Part shown: positions 8,478 through 15,877 of the stretch, piece after piece
Layout: the number at the start of each line of letters is the position of its first letter
How positions within the stretch are numbered: position 1 is the stretch's first letter
Assembly (NCBI RefSeq): GCF_002067135.1
Contig: NZ_CP020105.1
Coordinates: 2,914,001 to 2,978,000, forward strand
Length of the DNA stretch: 64,000 nucleotides
Direction of reading: 5' to 3'
Origin: Spirosoma rigui
Lineage (GTDB): Bacteria; Bacteroidota; Bacteroidia; Cytophagales; Spirosomataceae
Program-made: the position numbers and the translations under genes
Notes under the pieces: generated by a model
The model's database searches: none
Told to the model about the DNA's origin: nothing
What the model saw: the letters and a program-made list of their open reading frames with translations, nothing else

Positions 8478-9224
8478 ATGATTGCACTCATTACCGGCGC
8501 TACCTCGGGCATTGGTCGCGCTACCGCCGAAGCCTTCGCCGATCTCGATTATCAGCTTATTCTCTGCGGCCGCCGGGCCGACCGGCTGGTTGAGTTACAA
8601 CAGCAACTGAGCCTCCAGACGACGGTTCTGACCCTCAACTTCGACGTGCGCGATTACCACGACGTAGCGGCCGCGATTAAATCATTGCCAACAGAATGGC
8701 AAGCGATCGATATTCTGGTCAACAACGCAGGCAATGCGTTCGGGATGTCGCCCATTCAGGAAGGTGAACCCGATGACTGGGACCGGATGATTGACGGGAA
8801 TGTGCAGGGCCTGTTGTACGTATCAAAAGCGGTCATTCCCGGTATGGTTGCCCGGAAACGGGGTCATATCGTGAACATGAGCTCCATTGCCGGCAAGCAG
8901 ACGTATGCCAACGGGGCGGTTTACTGCGCCAGCAAAGCGGCCGTTGAAGCCATCAGTACCGGTATGCGACTCGACCTGACCCAGCACGGGATCAAGGTAA
9001 CCAACATTGCGCCGGGCGCGGTGGAAACGGAGTTCTCGGTAACCCGCTTCAATGGAGATACGGAGCGGGCGGCTAAAGTGTACGAAGGCTTCACCCCGCT
9101 CACGGCCAGCGACATTGCCGATACGATCGTGTATGCCGTTACGGCCCCGGCCCATGTCACCATTGCTGATCTGACAATTCTTGCCAGTGCTCAGGCGGCC
9201 GCTACAACGATTGTACGGAAATAA
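8478..9224 (+). CDS. Short-chain dehydrogenase, YdfG-like NAD(P)-dependent oxidoreductase
   Basis: Classical SDR of 248 residues, cytoplasmic. The cofactor-binding TGATSGIG is at residues 6-13, LVNNAG near 86-91, the catalytic serine in NMSSIAG and the YxxxK pair at Tyr149/Lys153, followed by PGAVETEFS. The overall pattern matches the YdfG group (3-hydroxy acid/serine dehydrogenase, malonic semialdehyde reductase), which acts on small hydroxy acids; substrate not proven. It is transcribed alone, opposite in direction to the glycosyltransferase, and ends at a 32-bp perfect hairpin shared with the convergent gene at 9340-9741. The start is the ATG directly before the Rossmann strand, as usual for this family. 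Confidence 0.88.
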   Translation: MIALITGATSGIGRATAEAFADLDYQLILCGRRADRLVELQQQLSLQTTVLTLNFDVRDYHDVAAAIKSLPTEWQAIDILVNNAGNAFGMSPIQEGEPDDWDRMIDGNVQGLLYVSKAVIPGMVARKRGHIVNMSSIAGKQTYANGAVYCASKAAVEAISTGMRLDLTQHGIKVTNIAPGAVETEFSVTRFNGDTERAAKVYEGFTPLTASDIADTIVYAVTAPAHVTIADLTILASAQAAATTIVRK

Positions 9225-9255
9225 TCCATAGTGCTTCGCAACGGGTCCGGTTGGT

Positions 9256-9337
9256 AACCCCATCCCGGCAACGACAAAAATCCCCCGCCGGACTAGGTAG
9301 CCAGACGGGGGATTTTTGTCGTTGCCGGGATGGGGTT
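9256..9337. terminator. Bidirectional terminator, perfect 32-bp stem
   Basis: Arms 9256-9287 and 9306-9337 are perfect reverse complements over 32 bp, with an 18-nt loop. It lies between the convergent SDR (ends 9224) and the small exported protein gene (ends 9340). Each arm contains a run of five A or T, so either strand gives a U-rich 3' arm. The stem is far longer than a normal intrinsic terminator. Confidence 0.85.
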
Positions 9338-9339
9338 TG

Positions 9340-9741
9340 TCAGGGCATGGTTATGGTACGGTTCGAAGTGGCCTGAACGGATGGCGTAGCGAGGGTAACC
9401 TGTTTAACGATACTGCCGGTCGACGAGCGTATCTCGAGTTCATACACGCCGTCGTCCAGCGTGTCGACGTCCAGTTGTAGGGCCATCTTCGTTTGTTTGC
9501 GACCCATTTGCTGATTGAAAAGAACGGTGTTTTTCTGATCAACATGGCGTAAGGTAACGCTGACGGGATCGGTGTTTTTCTTTTCCACAGCCAGCCGGAT
9601 TTTGTTGGCTTTTGTGACAAAAACGCTGGCGTCGAACGACGAAGGCTTGGTTGGGTTTGTTGGATTGGCCAACAGATTTGAGCTGATCAACAGGCCGGCG
9701 AGGACCATTTTACCCGTGGTAGAAAGCAAGTTGGTTAACAT
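9340..9741 (-). CDS. Small exported hypothetical protein
   Basis: Protein of 133 residues with a signal peptide (hydrophobic residues about 9-25, likely cut after LLANP or SNLLA). The mature part is predicted beta-rich and ends in a strand pair with the text DGVYELEIRSSTGSIVKQV, reminiscent of short immunoglobulin-like or sorting-type domains of Bacteroidota, in which a D/G-x-Y-x-L-x-I pattern recurs. I cannot assign a family. It is a single-gene unit, convergent with the SDR and sharing its terminator. The start ATG at 9741 is the only one giving a full signal peptide. Confidence 0.6.
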   Translation of the reverse strand: MLTNLLSTTGKMVLAGLLISSNLLANPTNPTKPSSFDASVFVTKANKIRLAVEKKNTDPVSVTLRHVDQKNTVLFNQQMGRKQTKMALQLDVDTLDDGVYELEIRSSTGSIVKQVTLATPSVQATSNRTITMP

Positions 9742-9855
9742 GACAGTAAAGAGTTTTTTGTGAGTGATGTTTGCTCTTTACTAATGCCAACAAGTGTGCC
9801 AGTGAATTAACTATTTTTTTATTAGGTAGTTGTAATTTTTGAGCTGCTCTTTTAC

Positions 9856-9892
9856 TGTTCATTACCGGACAATCAATGTCCGGTAATGAACA
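9856..9892 (-). terminator. Terminator hairpin after the esterase gene
   Basis: Arms 9856-9871 and 9877-9892 are a perfect 16-bp inverted repeat with a 5-nt loop. It lies 70 bp beyond the esterase stop (9962, minus strand) and upstream of the small exported protein gene, so it insulates the two. Confidence 0.7.
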
Positions 9893-9961
9893 AAAATTAT
9901 CCTGGTTTTCTATGATTTGGCCGGGCATTCACTCGCGGTGGTCGCCGGTATGAAGAAGTGA

Positions 9962-10633
9962 TCAGGGCTGGCTGGTAATGAGATTGGCCAGTACGGCTGG
10001 CTCTACCCGGTGTCCGCCGTCGAAAACTGTAAATTTCAGTCCTGGAACATCAGTCAGGAGTTGAGCTTTGTAAGCCGCCACATCTTCGATCAATTTAAAA
10101 AATTCGTCCTGATTGCCATAGACGTAGTGTGTTTCTACACCCGCAAGGTTTGCCGGGTCAATTACATCCCGAATACCGTGGCTGAAAAAGCCAGCCCACA
10201 AAATCAAGCGGTCAGGTCGGACGGTGGCCGGACTAGCGGGTGTGCCAGCCAGCCAGCGACAGGCTGTTGCCGCCCCCTGCGAAAACCCGAGTACCGTAAT
10301 ATGAAACCGGCTGCGGTCGTGCCCGGCCAGGACAGTCGTATACAAGGTGTTCAGATAGGCAACAAAGTCATTGATTTCATAGGACTTGTCTTCGCGTGTG
10401 ATCCAGGACGCGCCAATCCGGTCGTACTGTCCGTTGAGGTAAAGGCGGGATAGGCCTTCGGGGATCACAATAAGGGTGTTGCCGTTGTCCAGCCCCGCAA
10501 ATTTTCGGCTGAAGAACGAGGCCAGCTGGCCAAAACCATGCAGACAGAACCAGATGTGGGTTGTTTGATCGGTGAGCTCGCCAATGGTATAGTAGCGGGC
10601 TGTGCGTTGTACGGTGAGGTGATGTTCGGTCAT
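9962..10633 (-). CDS. Alpha/beta hydrolase, phospholipase/carboxylesterase type
   Basis: Serine esterase of 223 residues from ATG 10633. The oxyanion-hole text CLHGFGQ is near residue 31, the nucleophile elbow GFSQG has Ser118, the acid is Asp176 in YGNQDEF and the base is His208 in DGGHR, giving a complete catalytic triad of the YpfH/phospholipase-carboxylesterase type. No signal peptide, so probably cytoplasmic; the substrate is unknown. The longer frame to 10666 adds 11 residues that do not fit the family start. It is divergent from blh with 186 bp between the two starts. It could be involved in carotenoid ester or lipid turnover, but position is the only hint. Confidence 0.8.
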   Translation of the reverse strand: MTEHHLTVQRTARYYTIGELTDQTTHIWFCLHGFGQLASFFSRKFAGLDNGNTLIVIPEGLSRLYLNGQYDRIGASWITREDKSYEINDFVAYLNTLYTTVLAGHDRSRFHITVLGFSQGAATACRWLAGTPASPATVRPDRLILWAGFFSHGIRDVIDPANLAGVETHYVYGNQDEFFKLIEDVAAYKAQLLTDVPGLKFTVFDGGHRVEPAVLANLITSQP

Positions 10634-10819
10634 GGAAAAGGCGCAGGTTAGAACAGGCTGCCACAAGGTAAAGCCCTTTGCCGGAGTTTTGCCCCAGGGC
10701 AGATAGTTTTTCGACGGTAGCCGGCTTGTATACCATAACAGCCATTTATTATAACTATGCGAACTTGATTGGCACTGAGCGGGTTACCCCAGCAACCATT
10801 CACCCTCTCTTTTCCGGAT

Positions 10820-11778
10820 ATGATTGCTACTGCCTGGAGCTGGCTGGGCAGGTACGTTACCCGTACCCCCACTTGCCTGACCATTGTTGCCGGATTATTG
10901 CTGGCCGTGTATCAGCATTGGGCCGGTCCACTGTCCACAACGATTAATCTGGTTTTCTGCATCGGATTATTATTGGTCACGGGAATACCCCACGGGGCGC
11001 TCGACCACCTTGTTGAACAGGAACGTAGTCTGCGGCAATCCCAGCCTTTTTCACTACGCCGGTTCATGACTCGGTATGTGTTCATGATCGCTTTGTATGG
11101 ACTGGGCTGGTTTTTGTTCCCCGTACTGAGTCTTGTCCTGTTTCTGCTCATTTCGGCTTGGCACTTCGGCGAGACTGATCTTGAACACGCTCCGGACAAT
11201 GTTTACTGGTCACTGACCCGGCTGGTAGCGGGGAGCTTCGTCCTGGCGTTTTTGCTGCTAACCCACGCGCCTGAGGTAACACCCATTATTGCCCGTATCA
11301 CTCAGCATGACCCGATTAGCCTCCACCTGTGGCAGCTAGCCGTTAGCCAGACCGGTGACCTGCTACGGGGATGGCTAACCCTGCTTCTTGTGCTAAGTAT
11401 GCTGGCCTTTGGCCACCGCCCATGGTTGTCGACAACTGGCGTCTCGGGCGGCTGGCGGTGATACTGGCCTTGACTTATGGTCTGCCGTTACTGCCTGCGT
11501 TCATGCTTTATTTTGGCGGCTGGCACGCGTTGAGTTCTTTCGGTACGATCCACCATTATCTGCGCAACCCATCTGAACGGCATTCGGTCTGGAAAATATG
11601 GTGGCGGGCCGTACCGCTCACGCTGCTGGCGGTCGGCTTTCTACTGGCCGGTGCCGGGGTGTGGTACAGCTACAGTCCGTTTCTGGATCCGCTTCCTTAT
11701 TTGTTTATTTTACTTTCAACAATAACATTGCCCCACATACAGGTCATGCATCAAATCAATAGCATACCTGATTACTAG
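10820..11778 (+). pseudogene. blh: Blh/Brp-family beta-carotene 15,15'-dioxygenase, frameshifted
   Basis: Membrane enzyme that cleaves beta-carotene to retinal, the rhodopsin chromophore. The first frame (10820-11461) carries GIPHGALDH (His58, His63) and AWHFGETD (His115); the family continues in another frame (to 11778) with FGGWHALSS, TIHHYL and TLPHIQVMH. Both halves have several membrane helices. To read through, one base must be restored around 11420-11440: the region is 959 nt, and 960 would give exactly 320 codons. As written, the first frame stops at 11461 after about 213 residues and lacks the C-terminal metal-binding histidines. No slippery heptamer is obvious, so this is a real mutation or a sequence error. 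Rhodopsin follows 221 bp downstream. The start is ATG 10820; an in-frame TTG at 10769 is less likely. Confidence 0.85.
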
Positions 11779-11877
11779 TATTGATCTGTTTTATAGCTAT
11801 ATAGGTGTGTGCTAGTAGTTGATTTCGCTTCAACTGCCTGGTGGATCTGATTTATTTTTTGTCGTAAAAAATAAATT

Positions 11878-11909
11878 TTGTTTAAAGTTTAATTATAAAA
11901 ATTAAACAA
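11878..11909 (+). promoter_or_regulatory. Nested inverted repeats in the rhodopsin promoter (possible operator)
   Basis: GTTTAATT (11887-11894) and AATTAAAC (11900-11907) are a perfect 8-bp inverted repeat with a 5-bp spacer. TTGTTTAA (11878-11885) and TTAAACAA (11902-11909) form a second, overlapping inverted pair. They end just before the -7 box at 11912, where a bound regulator would block or reposition RNA polymerase. The rest of the 221-bp gap between blh and the rhodopsin is AT-rich without a gene. Confidence 0.5.
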
Positions 11910-11911
11910 GA

Positions 11912-11919
11912 TACCTTTG
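11912..11919 (+). promoter_or_regulatory. Putative -7 promoter element of the rhodopsin gene
   Basis: TACCTTTG matches TAnnTTTG, 81 nt before the ATG at 12000, giving a leader of roughly 75 nt. It suggests the rhodopsin can be transcribed independently of the damaged blh. Confidence 0.6.
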
Positions 11920-11999
11920 GGTTAGTATTACGATTCAGCTAATTGATTGTAATATTCACGCATTACAAACTAGTATTACTCACCATAACTTTTACGACA

Positions 12000-12755
12000 A
12001 TGCTTAACCAGGTTTATGCACTATTGCTGGAAACGCTCCAGCCAGGCGACGTAATTGGGTTTACATTCTTTACGGGCTACATGTCCATGTTTGCTGCATC
12101 GGTGTTCTTCTTTATGGAACGAAGTGAGGTAGACGGTAAGTGGAAAACCTCGCTGCTGATTTCGGGACTCATCACCATGATCGCGGCTGTTCACTATTTC
12201 TACATGCGGGGTGTATGGCTGGAGACGAAAACGTCGCCAACCGAATTCCGGTACATCGACTGGACGCTCACGGTACCGTTGATGTGCGTAGAGTTTTACC
12301 TGATCATCAAACCGTACGGCGGCAAAACGTCGACTTTATGGCGTCTGGTGGGGTACTCCGTATTTATGCTCGTGACGGGCTACATCGGCGAATCGATTGA
12401 TCCGGCTCATACCGTCATCTGGGGAGCCGTTTCGACACTGGGCTACCTAGGAATCGTATACGAAGCAACAATGGGAAGTGTGAAGCAGGTAGCCGACCAG
12501 TCGCCAAATCCTGAGGTAGCCAAGGCCGTTCGGCTATTGCGCAACTTTGTGCTGATCGGGTGGGGTATTTATCCCATTGGCTACATGGCCATGCCGGGCG
12601 GTCTGCTGGGCGGTATGGGACTTAACCTGGACCTGATCTACAATATTGGGGATGCTGTTAATAAAATTGGGTTTGGGTTGGTTGTGTACGGCGCTGCTGT
12701 AGCGTCAACGAAACATGAGTTGATAGCTTCCAAACTGGTATCGGCCAATGGCTGA
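12000..12755 (+). CDS. Proton-pumping rhodopsin (proteorhodopsin/xanthorhodopsin type)
   Basis: Seven-helix retinal protein of 251 residues, inner membrane; pumps protons out in light. RYIDWTLTVPLMCVE carries the DTE triad: Asp87 (Schiff-base acceptor), Thr91 and Glu98 (proton donor). His65 (HYFYMR) matches the histidine paired with the acceptor, and Lys222 in DAVNKIGFG binds retinal. Met95 sits at the spectral-tuning position (105 in green proteorhodopsin) and predicts green absorption. Gly142 in VIWGAVST aligns with Gly178 of Gloeobacter rhodopsin, which opens the fenestration for a carotenoid antenna. Start: ATG 12000; an upstream in-frame TTG (11943) adds 19 unlikely residues. A strong terminator follows. 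A sodium (NDQ) or chloride (NTQ) pump is excluded by the motif. Confidence 0.95.
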   Translation: MLNQVYALLLETLQPGDVIGFTFFTGYMSMFAASVFFFMERSEVDGKWKTSLLISGLITMIAAVHYFYMRGVWLETKTSPTEFRYIDWTLTVPLMCVEFYLIIKPYGGKTSTLWRLVGYSVFMLVTGYIGESIDPAHTVIWGAVSTLGYLGIVYEATMGSVKQVADQSPNPEVAKAVRLLRNFVLIGWGIYPIGYMAMPGGLLGGMGLNLDLIYNIGDAVNKIGFGLVVYGAAVASTKHELIASKLVSANG

Positions 12756-12778
12756 CAGTAGGGTTTGTACGTAAATAC

Positions 12779-12809
12779 CAAAGCCCGTCTTCATTGGAGA
12801 CGGGCTTTG
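12779..12809 (+). terminator. Rhodopsin terminator
   Basis: Perfect 12-bp arms CAAAGCCCGTCT / AGACGGGCTTTG with a 7-nt loop, 24 bp after the rhodopsin stop. It also lies beyond the 3' end of the convergent DinB-like gene (stop at 12844) and may serve both. Confidence 0.8.
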
Positions 12810-12843
12810 TCATGGGTAGTCAGACTGGTTTAGGTATTGGCTG

Positions 12844-13311
12844 TCAGGGTTGTGTCGTCATTTCAAAGGGCCGTCCTTTTTTGACTGCCTGCGTGATTTG
12901 TCCGGCATGGTAAGAGTTATGGTGCATCAAAAAAGCCAGCACTCCCATCCGGGGTGTATCACCAAAGGGTGTTTTTATCACTTCGGCCCATTGCTCGTCA
13001 GGAGTTTGCCGGATATGGTCGGCAATCATGGCATAGCTATCCGTGACCATAGACTGGATAGTGGCCAGATCCAGTGGCCGCCCGTCGTCGGATACGCCCC
13101 CCATTGCCTGCGGCTGAATCGTCATTTCCCGGCCAAACAGCATTGTTGCGAAGCTGTGCATGGCCTCGGCGGTGTGCAGGGCAATAAATCCAGCTGAGGC
13201 CGTGTCGGGCGTTAACCGATGGCGGTAGGTATCGGCAGTTAGCTTCTGAATAGGACCAGCCGCCGTAGCCTGGTTAATGCGCCAAAGGTTAGCTAAAAGT
13301 TCGGTTGTCAT
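12844..13311 (-). CDS. DinB family protein (YfiT/DinB four-helix metalloprotein)
   Basis: Protein of 155 residues of the DinB/YfiT superfamily. The three metal-binding histidines are visible: His46 in ALHTAEAMHS, and His131/His135 in LMHHNSYHAGQ. Members are four-helix-bundle metalloproteins, some of them thiol S-transferases acting on bacillithiol or similar thiols; a bacilliredoxin is encoded at 21.4-21.8 kb, but no direct link is shown. No signal peptide. It is convergent with the rhodopsin gene and follows the BASS transporter gene on the same strand; the 78-bp gap between them leaves room for a promoter. Start ATG 13311 fits the family. Confidence 0.85.
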   Translation of the reverse strand: MTTELLANLWRINQATAAGPIQKLTADTYRHRLTPDTASAGFIALHTAEAMHSFATMLFGREMTIQPQAMGGVSDDGRPLDLATIQSMVTDSYAMIADHIRQTPDEQWAEVIKTPFGDTPRMGVLAFLMHHNSYHAGQITQAVKKGRPFEMTTQP

Positions 13312-13389
13312 GGGTATGGATTCGTTCGGTGATCAACTTTCGTCAGCGTTGCGTGAACAGATACAGCCCGCTGGTTGGGATAACTGGTT

Positions 13390-14379
13390 TCAGTCGCGGG
13401 CAGCCATGGCTACAGGAACATCCACAACTTCTTTGGGGGGGCGCTGGCTCCAGAACGTAGCCAGCAGCGAGCCCGTAGTATTCATGATAGGACCAAAGAG
13501 GGCAGGGGCCAGGCCAACCGTAGCTACTTTACCCATCTGAACGGCAATGCCCGATGCCAGTCCGCCGTTTTGCAGCCCCACTTCAATAGCCACGGTCCGG
13601 CAACTTTGCTCGTCCAGCCCAAACAGCCGGGCGCTCCAGTAGCCAAGGGTGAAACCGCTGAGGTTATGGATAAGTACGCATAGGGCCAGCGTCCAGCCAA
13701 CGGTGAGTAAACTGTCGCGCCCGGCGGCCGTAATGATGGCTACGATCAAAACGATGCCAGCCATGGATATCAGGGGCATCACCCGGTTAATGATAACGGC
13801 CGATTTACGAAAAATCCGGTTCAGAATAAGGCCCACCACGACGGGCAGAATAACGATCTGCGTAATCTCTACGGTCATTTTCCAGTAGGATATCTCAATG
13901 AACTGCCCGGCAAGCAGTTTCATGAGGGCAGGCATCAGCAGGGGGGCCAGCAGCGTTGCCAGTGTCGTAATCGTGATGGAAAGAGGTACGTTGGCCTTGG
14001 CAATGAAGCACATGACATTCGACGCCAGCCCACTCGGCGAACATCCGATCAGCACTACACCAGCTGCAATCTCGGGCGGAAAATGAAAGCTGTTGGCGAG
14101 TGTATAGCCCAGCAGAGGCATGATTAAAAAGTGGCAGGAAACACCAATGAAGACGGCCCGGGGCTGGCGGGCAACGCCCTCAAAATCTTTAATAGACATG
14201 GTGGTGCCCATACCTAGCATGATAACCTGCAGGAGTGGTACGATTAATCGCTTTAGCTGAAAATCGCCGATACTCGTGAATAGACCGGGGAACGTTAACG
14301 CGACCGCTACCGATGCGATAATCAGAGCAGTATAGATCAGGTTCCGGTACGGAGAACTGGCATTGGTTTCGGCTTTCAT
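13390..14379 (-). CDS. Bile acid:sodium symporter (BASS) family transporter
   Basis: Inner-membrane transporter of 329 residues with about nine to ten hydrophobic helices. BASS signature regions are present: GMGTTMSIKDFEG in the N-half, LIGCSPSGLASNVMCFIAKANVPLSI (two blocks, near residues 112-137) with the conserved P-S-G-x-x-S/A-N pattern that forms the sodium sites, and GLQNGGLASGIA in the C-half. Bacterial members carry organic anions such as pantoate, 2-keto acids or sulfated compounds with sodium; bile acids are unlikely in this organism. It precedes the DinB gene in the same direction and diverges from nothing nearby. Start ATG 14379 gives a normal cytoplasmic N-terminus. Confidence 0.88.
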   Translation of the reverse strand: MKAETNASSPYRNLIYTALIIASVAVALTFPGLFTSIGDFQLKRLIVPLLQVIMLGMGTTMSIKDFEGVARQPRAVFIGVSCHFLIMPLLGYTLANSFHFPPEIAAGVVLIGCSPSGLASNVMCFIAKANVPLSITITTLATLLAPLLMPALMKLLAGQFIEISYWKMTVEITQIVILPVVVGLILNRIFRKSAVIINRVMPLISMAGIVLIVAIITAAGRDSLLTVGWTLALCVLIHNLSGFTLGYWSARLFGLDEQSCRTVAIEVGLQNGGLASGIAVQMGKVATVGLAPALFGPIMNTTGSLLATFWSQRPPKEVVDVPVAMAARD

Positions 14380-14439
14380 AGGTTTAGGAATTTACGTATA
14401 AAGCCAAACCCGGATTGTTCTTACCCGTACGGAGCCAGT

Positions 14440-15375
14440 CTAGGGCAACTGACTCAAAACCCCTTCTTTCAACGAATAGGTCGATGTCGTGATCTGCTTG
14501 AGTCCGTATGTTTTTAGAATGTAATCGATCAGGCAAACGGCCACCACAATCATGTCGGCGCGGAGTTCGATCATGCCGGGAATCTTCATTCGTTCGTCGT
14601 GGTTGCGGGTAATGAGCTGCTCGTAGGCACGGTAGAACTCAGAAACGGGCAGGTCGAAGGCCGTCTGTTCGGGTGCGGGCAGGTGACCGCGTTCGTGCAT
14701 GTACCACATATCGACCAGCGTATCGAACGTGCCCGACGAACCGACAAGGACCGATGGTTCATACTGGTGGATACCATTGGTCAGCGGCAGGAGCTGTTCC
14801 TGGAAGTAGTTGTGGAGTCGGCGGATACTCGTCGCGTTGATGGGTACCGATCGGTCGCCGGGCATGAATCGTTCGAGGAGTCGCTGCCCGCCTATTTCGA
14901 AACTCTGCTTCCAGAAAATTCGGGATACGTTACCCAGAATGAATTCAACGCTCCCCCCGCCAATATCCATAACCAGGGCCGTTTGTTCGCCAAGGGCACC
15001 GGCTGCCCGGACGCCCCGGTAGATGTAGTCGGCTTCCTGCGCGCCGGAAATCACCTGGATGGGAATACCCGTGACTTCCCGAACCCGGTCAATGAAGGCT
15101 TGCTGGTTGCGGGCAACGCGGATGGCACTCGTACCGGTGGCAACAACCTGGTCGGTCGACACGCCGAATTCGTCGAGTTTCTGGCGAAAATAACGCAGAA
15201 CAGTCAGCGCCCGGTCAATGCCCTCATCGGTAATGACTCCTTGGTTGATACCGGCCTGACCTATTTTGGCCGGTCGACTTTCGCGAAAAAGGGTCGTATA
15301 AGATGCATCGAATTGTTTTTCGGCAATGAGAAGGTGAAATGTATTGGTTCCTAAGTCGATTATGGCTTGCTTCAT
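14440..15375 (-). CDS. Ppx/GppA family exopolyphosphatase
   Basis: Acetate/sugar kinase-Hsc70-actin fold phosphatase, 311 residues, removing phosphate from polyphosphate or from pppGpp. The N-terminal phosphate loop DLGTNTF (7-13), ATGTSAIR (79-86), the catalytic glutamate in SGAQEADY (Glu114) and the second loop DIGGGSVE (137-144) are all visible. It has only the short catalytic core, without the C-terminal HD-like domain of E. coli Ppx, as is common in Bacteroidota. The frame stays open to 15729, but that would run antisense over rpsU, and ATG 15375 is exactly where the family begins. It diverges from rpsU with 54 bp between the starts. Confidence 0.9.
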   Translation of the reverse strand: MKQAIIDLGTNTFHLLIAEKQFDASYTTLFRESRPAKIGQAGINQGVITDEGIDRALTVLRYFRQKLDEFGVSTDQVVATGTSAIRVARNQQAFIDRVREVTGIPIQVISGAQEADYIYRGVRAAGALGEQTALVMDIGGGSVEFILGNVSRIFWKQSFEIGGQRLLERFMPGDRSVPINATSIRRLHNYFQEQLLPLTNGIHQYEPSVLVGSSGTFDTLVDMWYMHERGHLPAPEQTAFDLPVSEFYRAYEQLITRNHDERMKIPGMIELRADMIVVAVCLIDYILKTYGLKQITTSTYSLKEGVLSQLP

Positions 15376-15397
15376 GCCCGCAAATCTAGTACCTTTG
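15367..15397 (+). promoter_or_regulatory. Promoter of rpsU (-33 TTG, -7 TACCTTTG)
   Basis: TTG at 15367-15369 and TACCTTTG at 15390-15397 are separated by 20 nt, the expected spacing for a Bacteroidota housekeeping promoter. The start codon of rpsU follows at 15430. The -33 part overlaps the start of the divergent Ppx/GppA gene. Confidence 0.75.
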
Positions 15398-15429
15398 CTA
15401 CCCGTTTTAGCTAAACACAATAGTATAAC

Positions 15430-15627
15430 ATGCTTATCATTAACGTAAAAGACAACGAGTCGATTGACAAAGCCCTGAAGCGTTTCAAGAAGAAATTCGA
15501 GAAAACGGGCGTGTTGCGGCAGTTGCGGGCGCGGACGGCGTTCAAAAAGCCGTCGGTAAAGCGTCGCATGGAAGTTATCAAGGCCACATACAAAGAGCGT
15601 ATGTACGGCAACCACACCGAGCAATAG
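15430..15627 (+). CDS. rpsU: 30S ribosomal protein S21
   Basis: Small basic ribosomal protein of 65 residues. The sequence MLIINVKDNESIDKALKRFK followed by KKFEKTGVLRQLRARTAF and a Lys/Arg-rich tail is typical of Bacteroidota S21, which binds near the 3' end of 16S rRNA and affects start-site recognition. It has its own strong promoter and an intrinsic terminator at 15722-15754. The next gene is a Xer-type recombinase, the usual neighbour in Bacteroidota; the ribosome hibernation factor gene often found after it is not seen here. Confidence 0.97.
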   Translation: MLIINVKDNESIDKALKRFKKKFEKTGVLRQLRARTAFKKPSVKRRMEVIKATYKERMYGNHTEQ

Positions 15628-15721
15628 GATTTTGATCGTATTGTGACGGTGGTGCGCGGTGATTCCTTGAAGCGTTGATTGCGCAGTCAGCGAATTCAAC
15701 AAAGCCGCGAAAAAGGCACAG

Positions 15722-15754
15722 AGCAGCAAGCACGTATGTTTGCTGCTTTTTTTT
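15722..15754 (+). terminator. rpsU terminator
   Basis: AGCAGCAA (15722-15729) pairs with TTGCTGCT (15740-15747) around a 10-nt loop and is followed by a run of eight T. A textbook intrinsic terminator, 95 bp after rpsU. Confidence 0.88.
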
Positions 15755-15877
15755 GTGGGTAACCTACGCCCGAAATTCCGTCGATTTTAAGCACATTGTC
15801 GCGGTATGTCCAGTAGATTTGGCGCAGCCAGCGTCTATTAACCCTGCAACGTCTGTTCACAACAGGCATCGATCGTG

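Noticed and set aside
8478..9224. SDR as part of the ebo pathway
   Set aside because: Divergent from the ebo block, with its own promoter and terminator; no ebo cluster I know includes it.
11371..11461. Programmed ribosomal frameshift in blh
   Set aside because: No slippery heptamer or following pseudoknot is apparent, and Blh proteins are not known to use frameshifting; a mutation or sequence error is simpler.
12000..12755. Sodium-pump or chloride-pump rhodopsin
   Set aside because: The triad is Asp-Thr-Glu, not Asn-Asp-Gln or Asn-Thr-Gln, which fits a proton pump.
15376..15729. Long N-terminal extension of the Ppx/GppA gene
   Set aside because: It would run antisense through rpsU; the family start MKQAIIDLGTNTF is at 15375.
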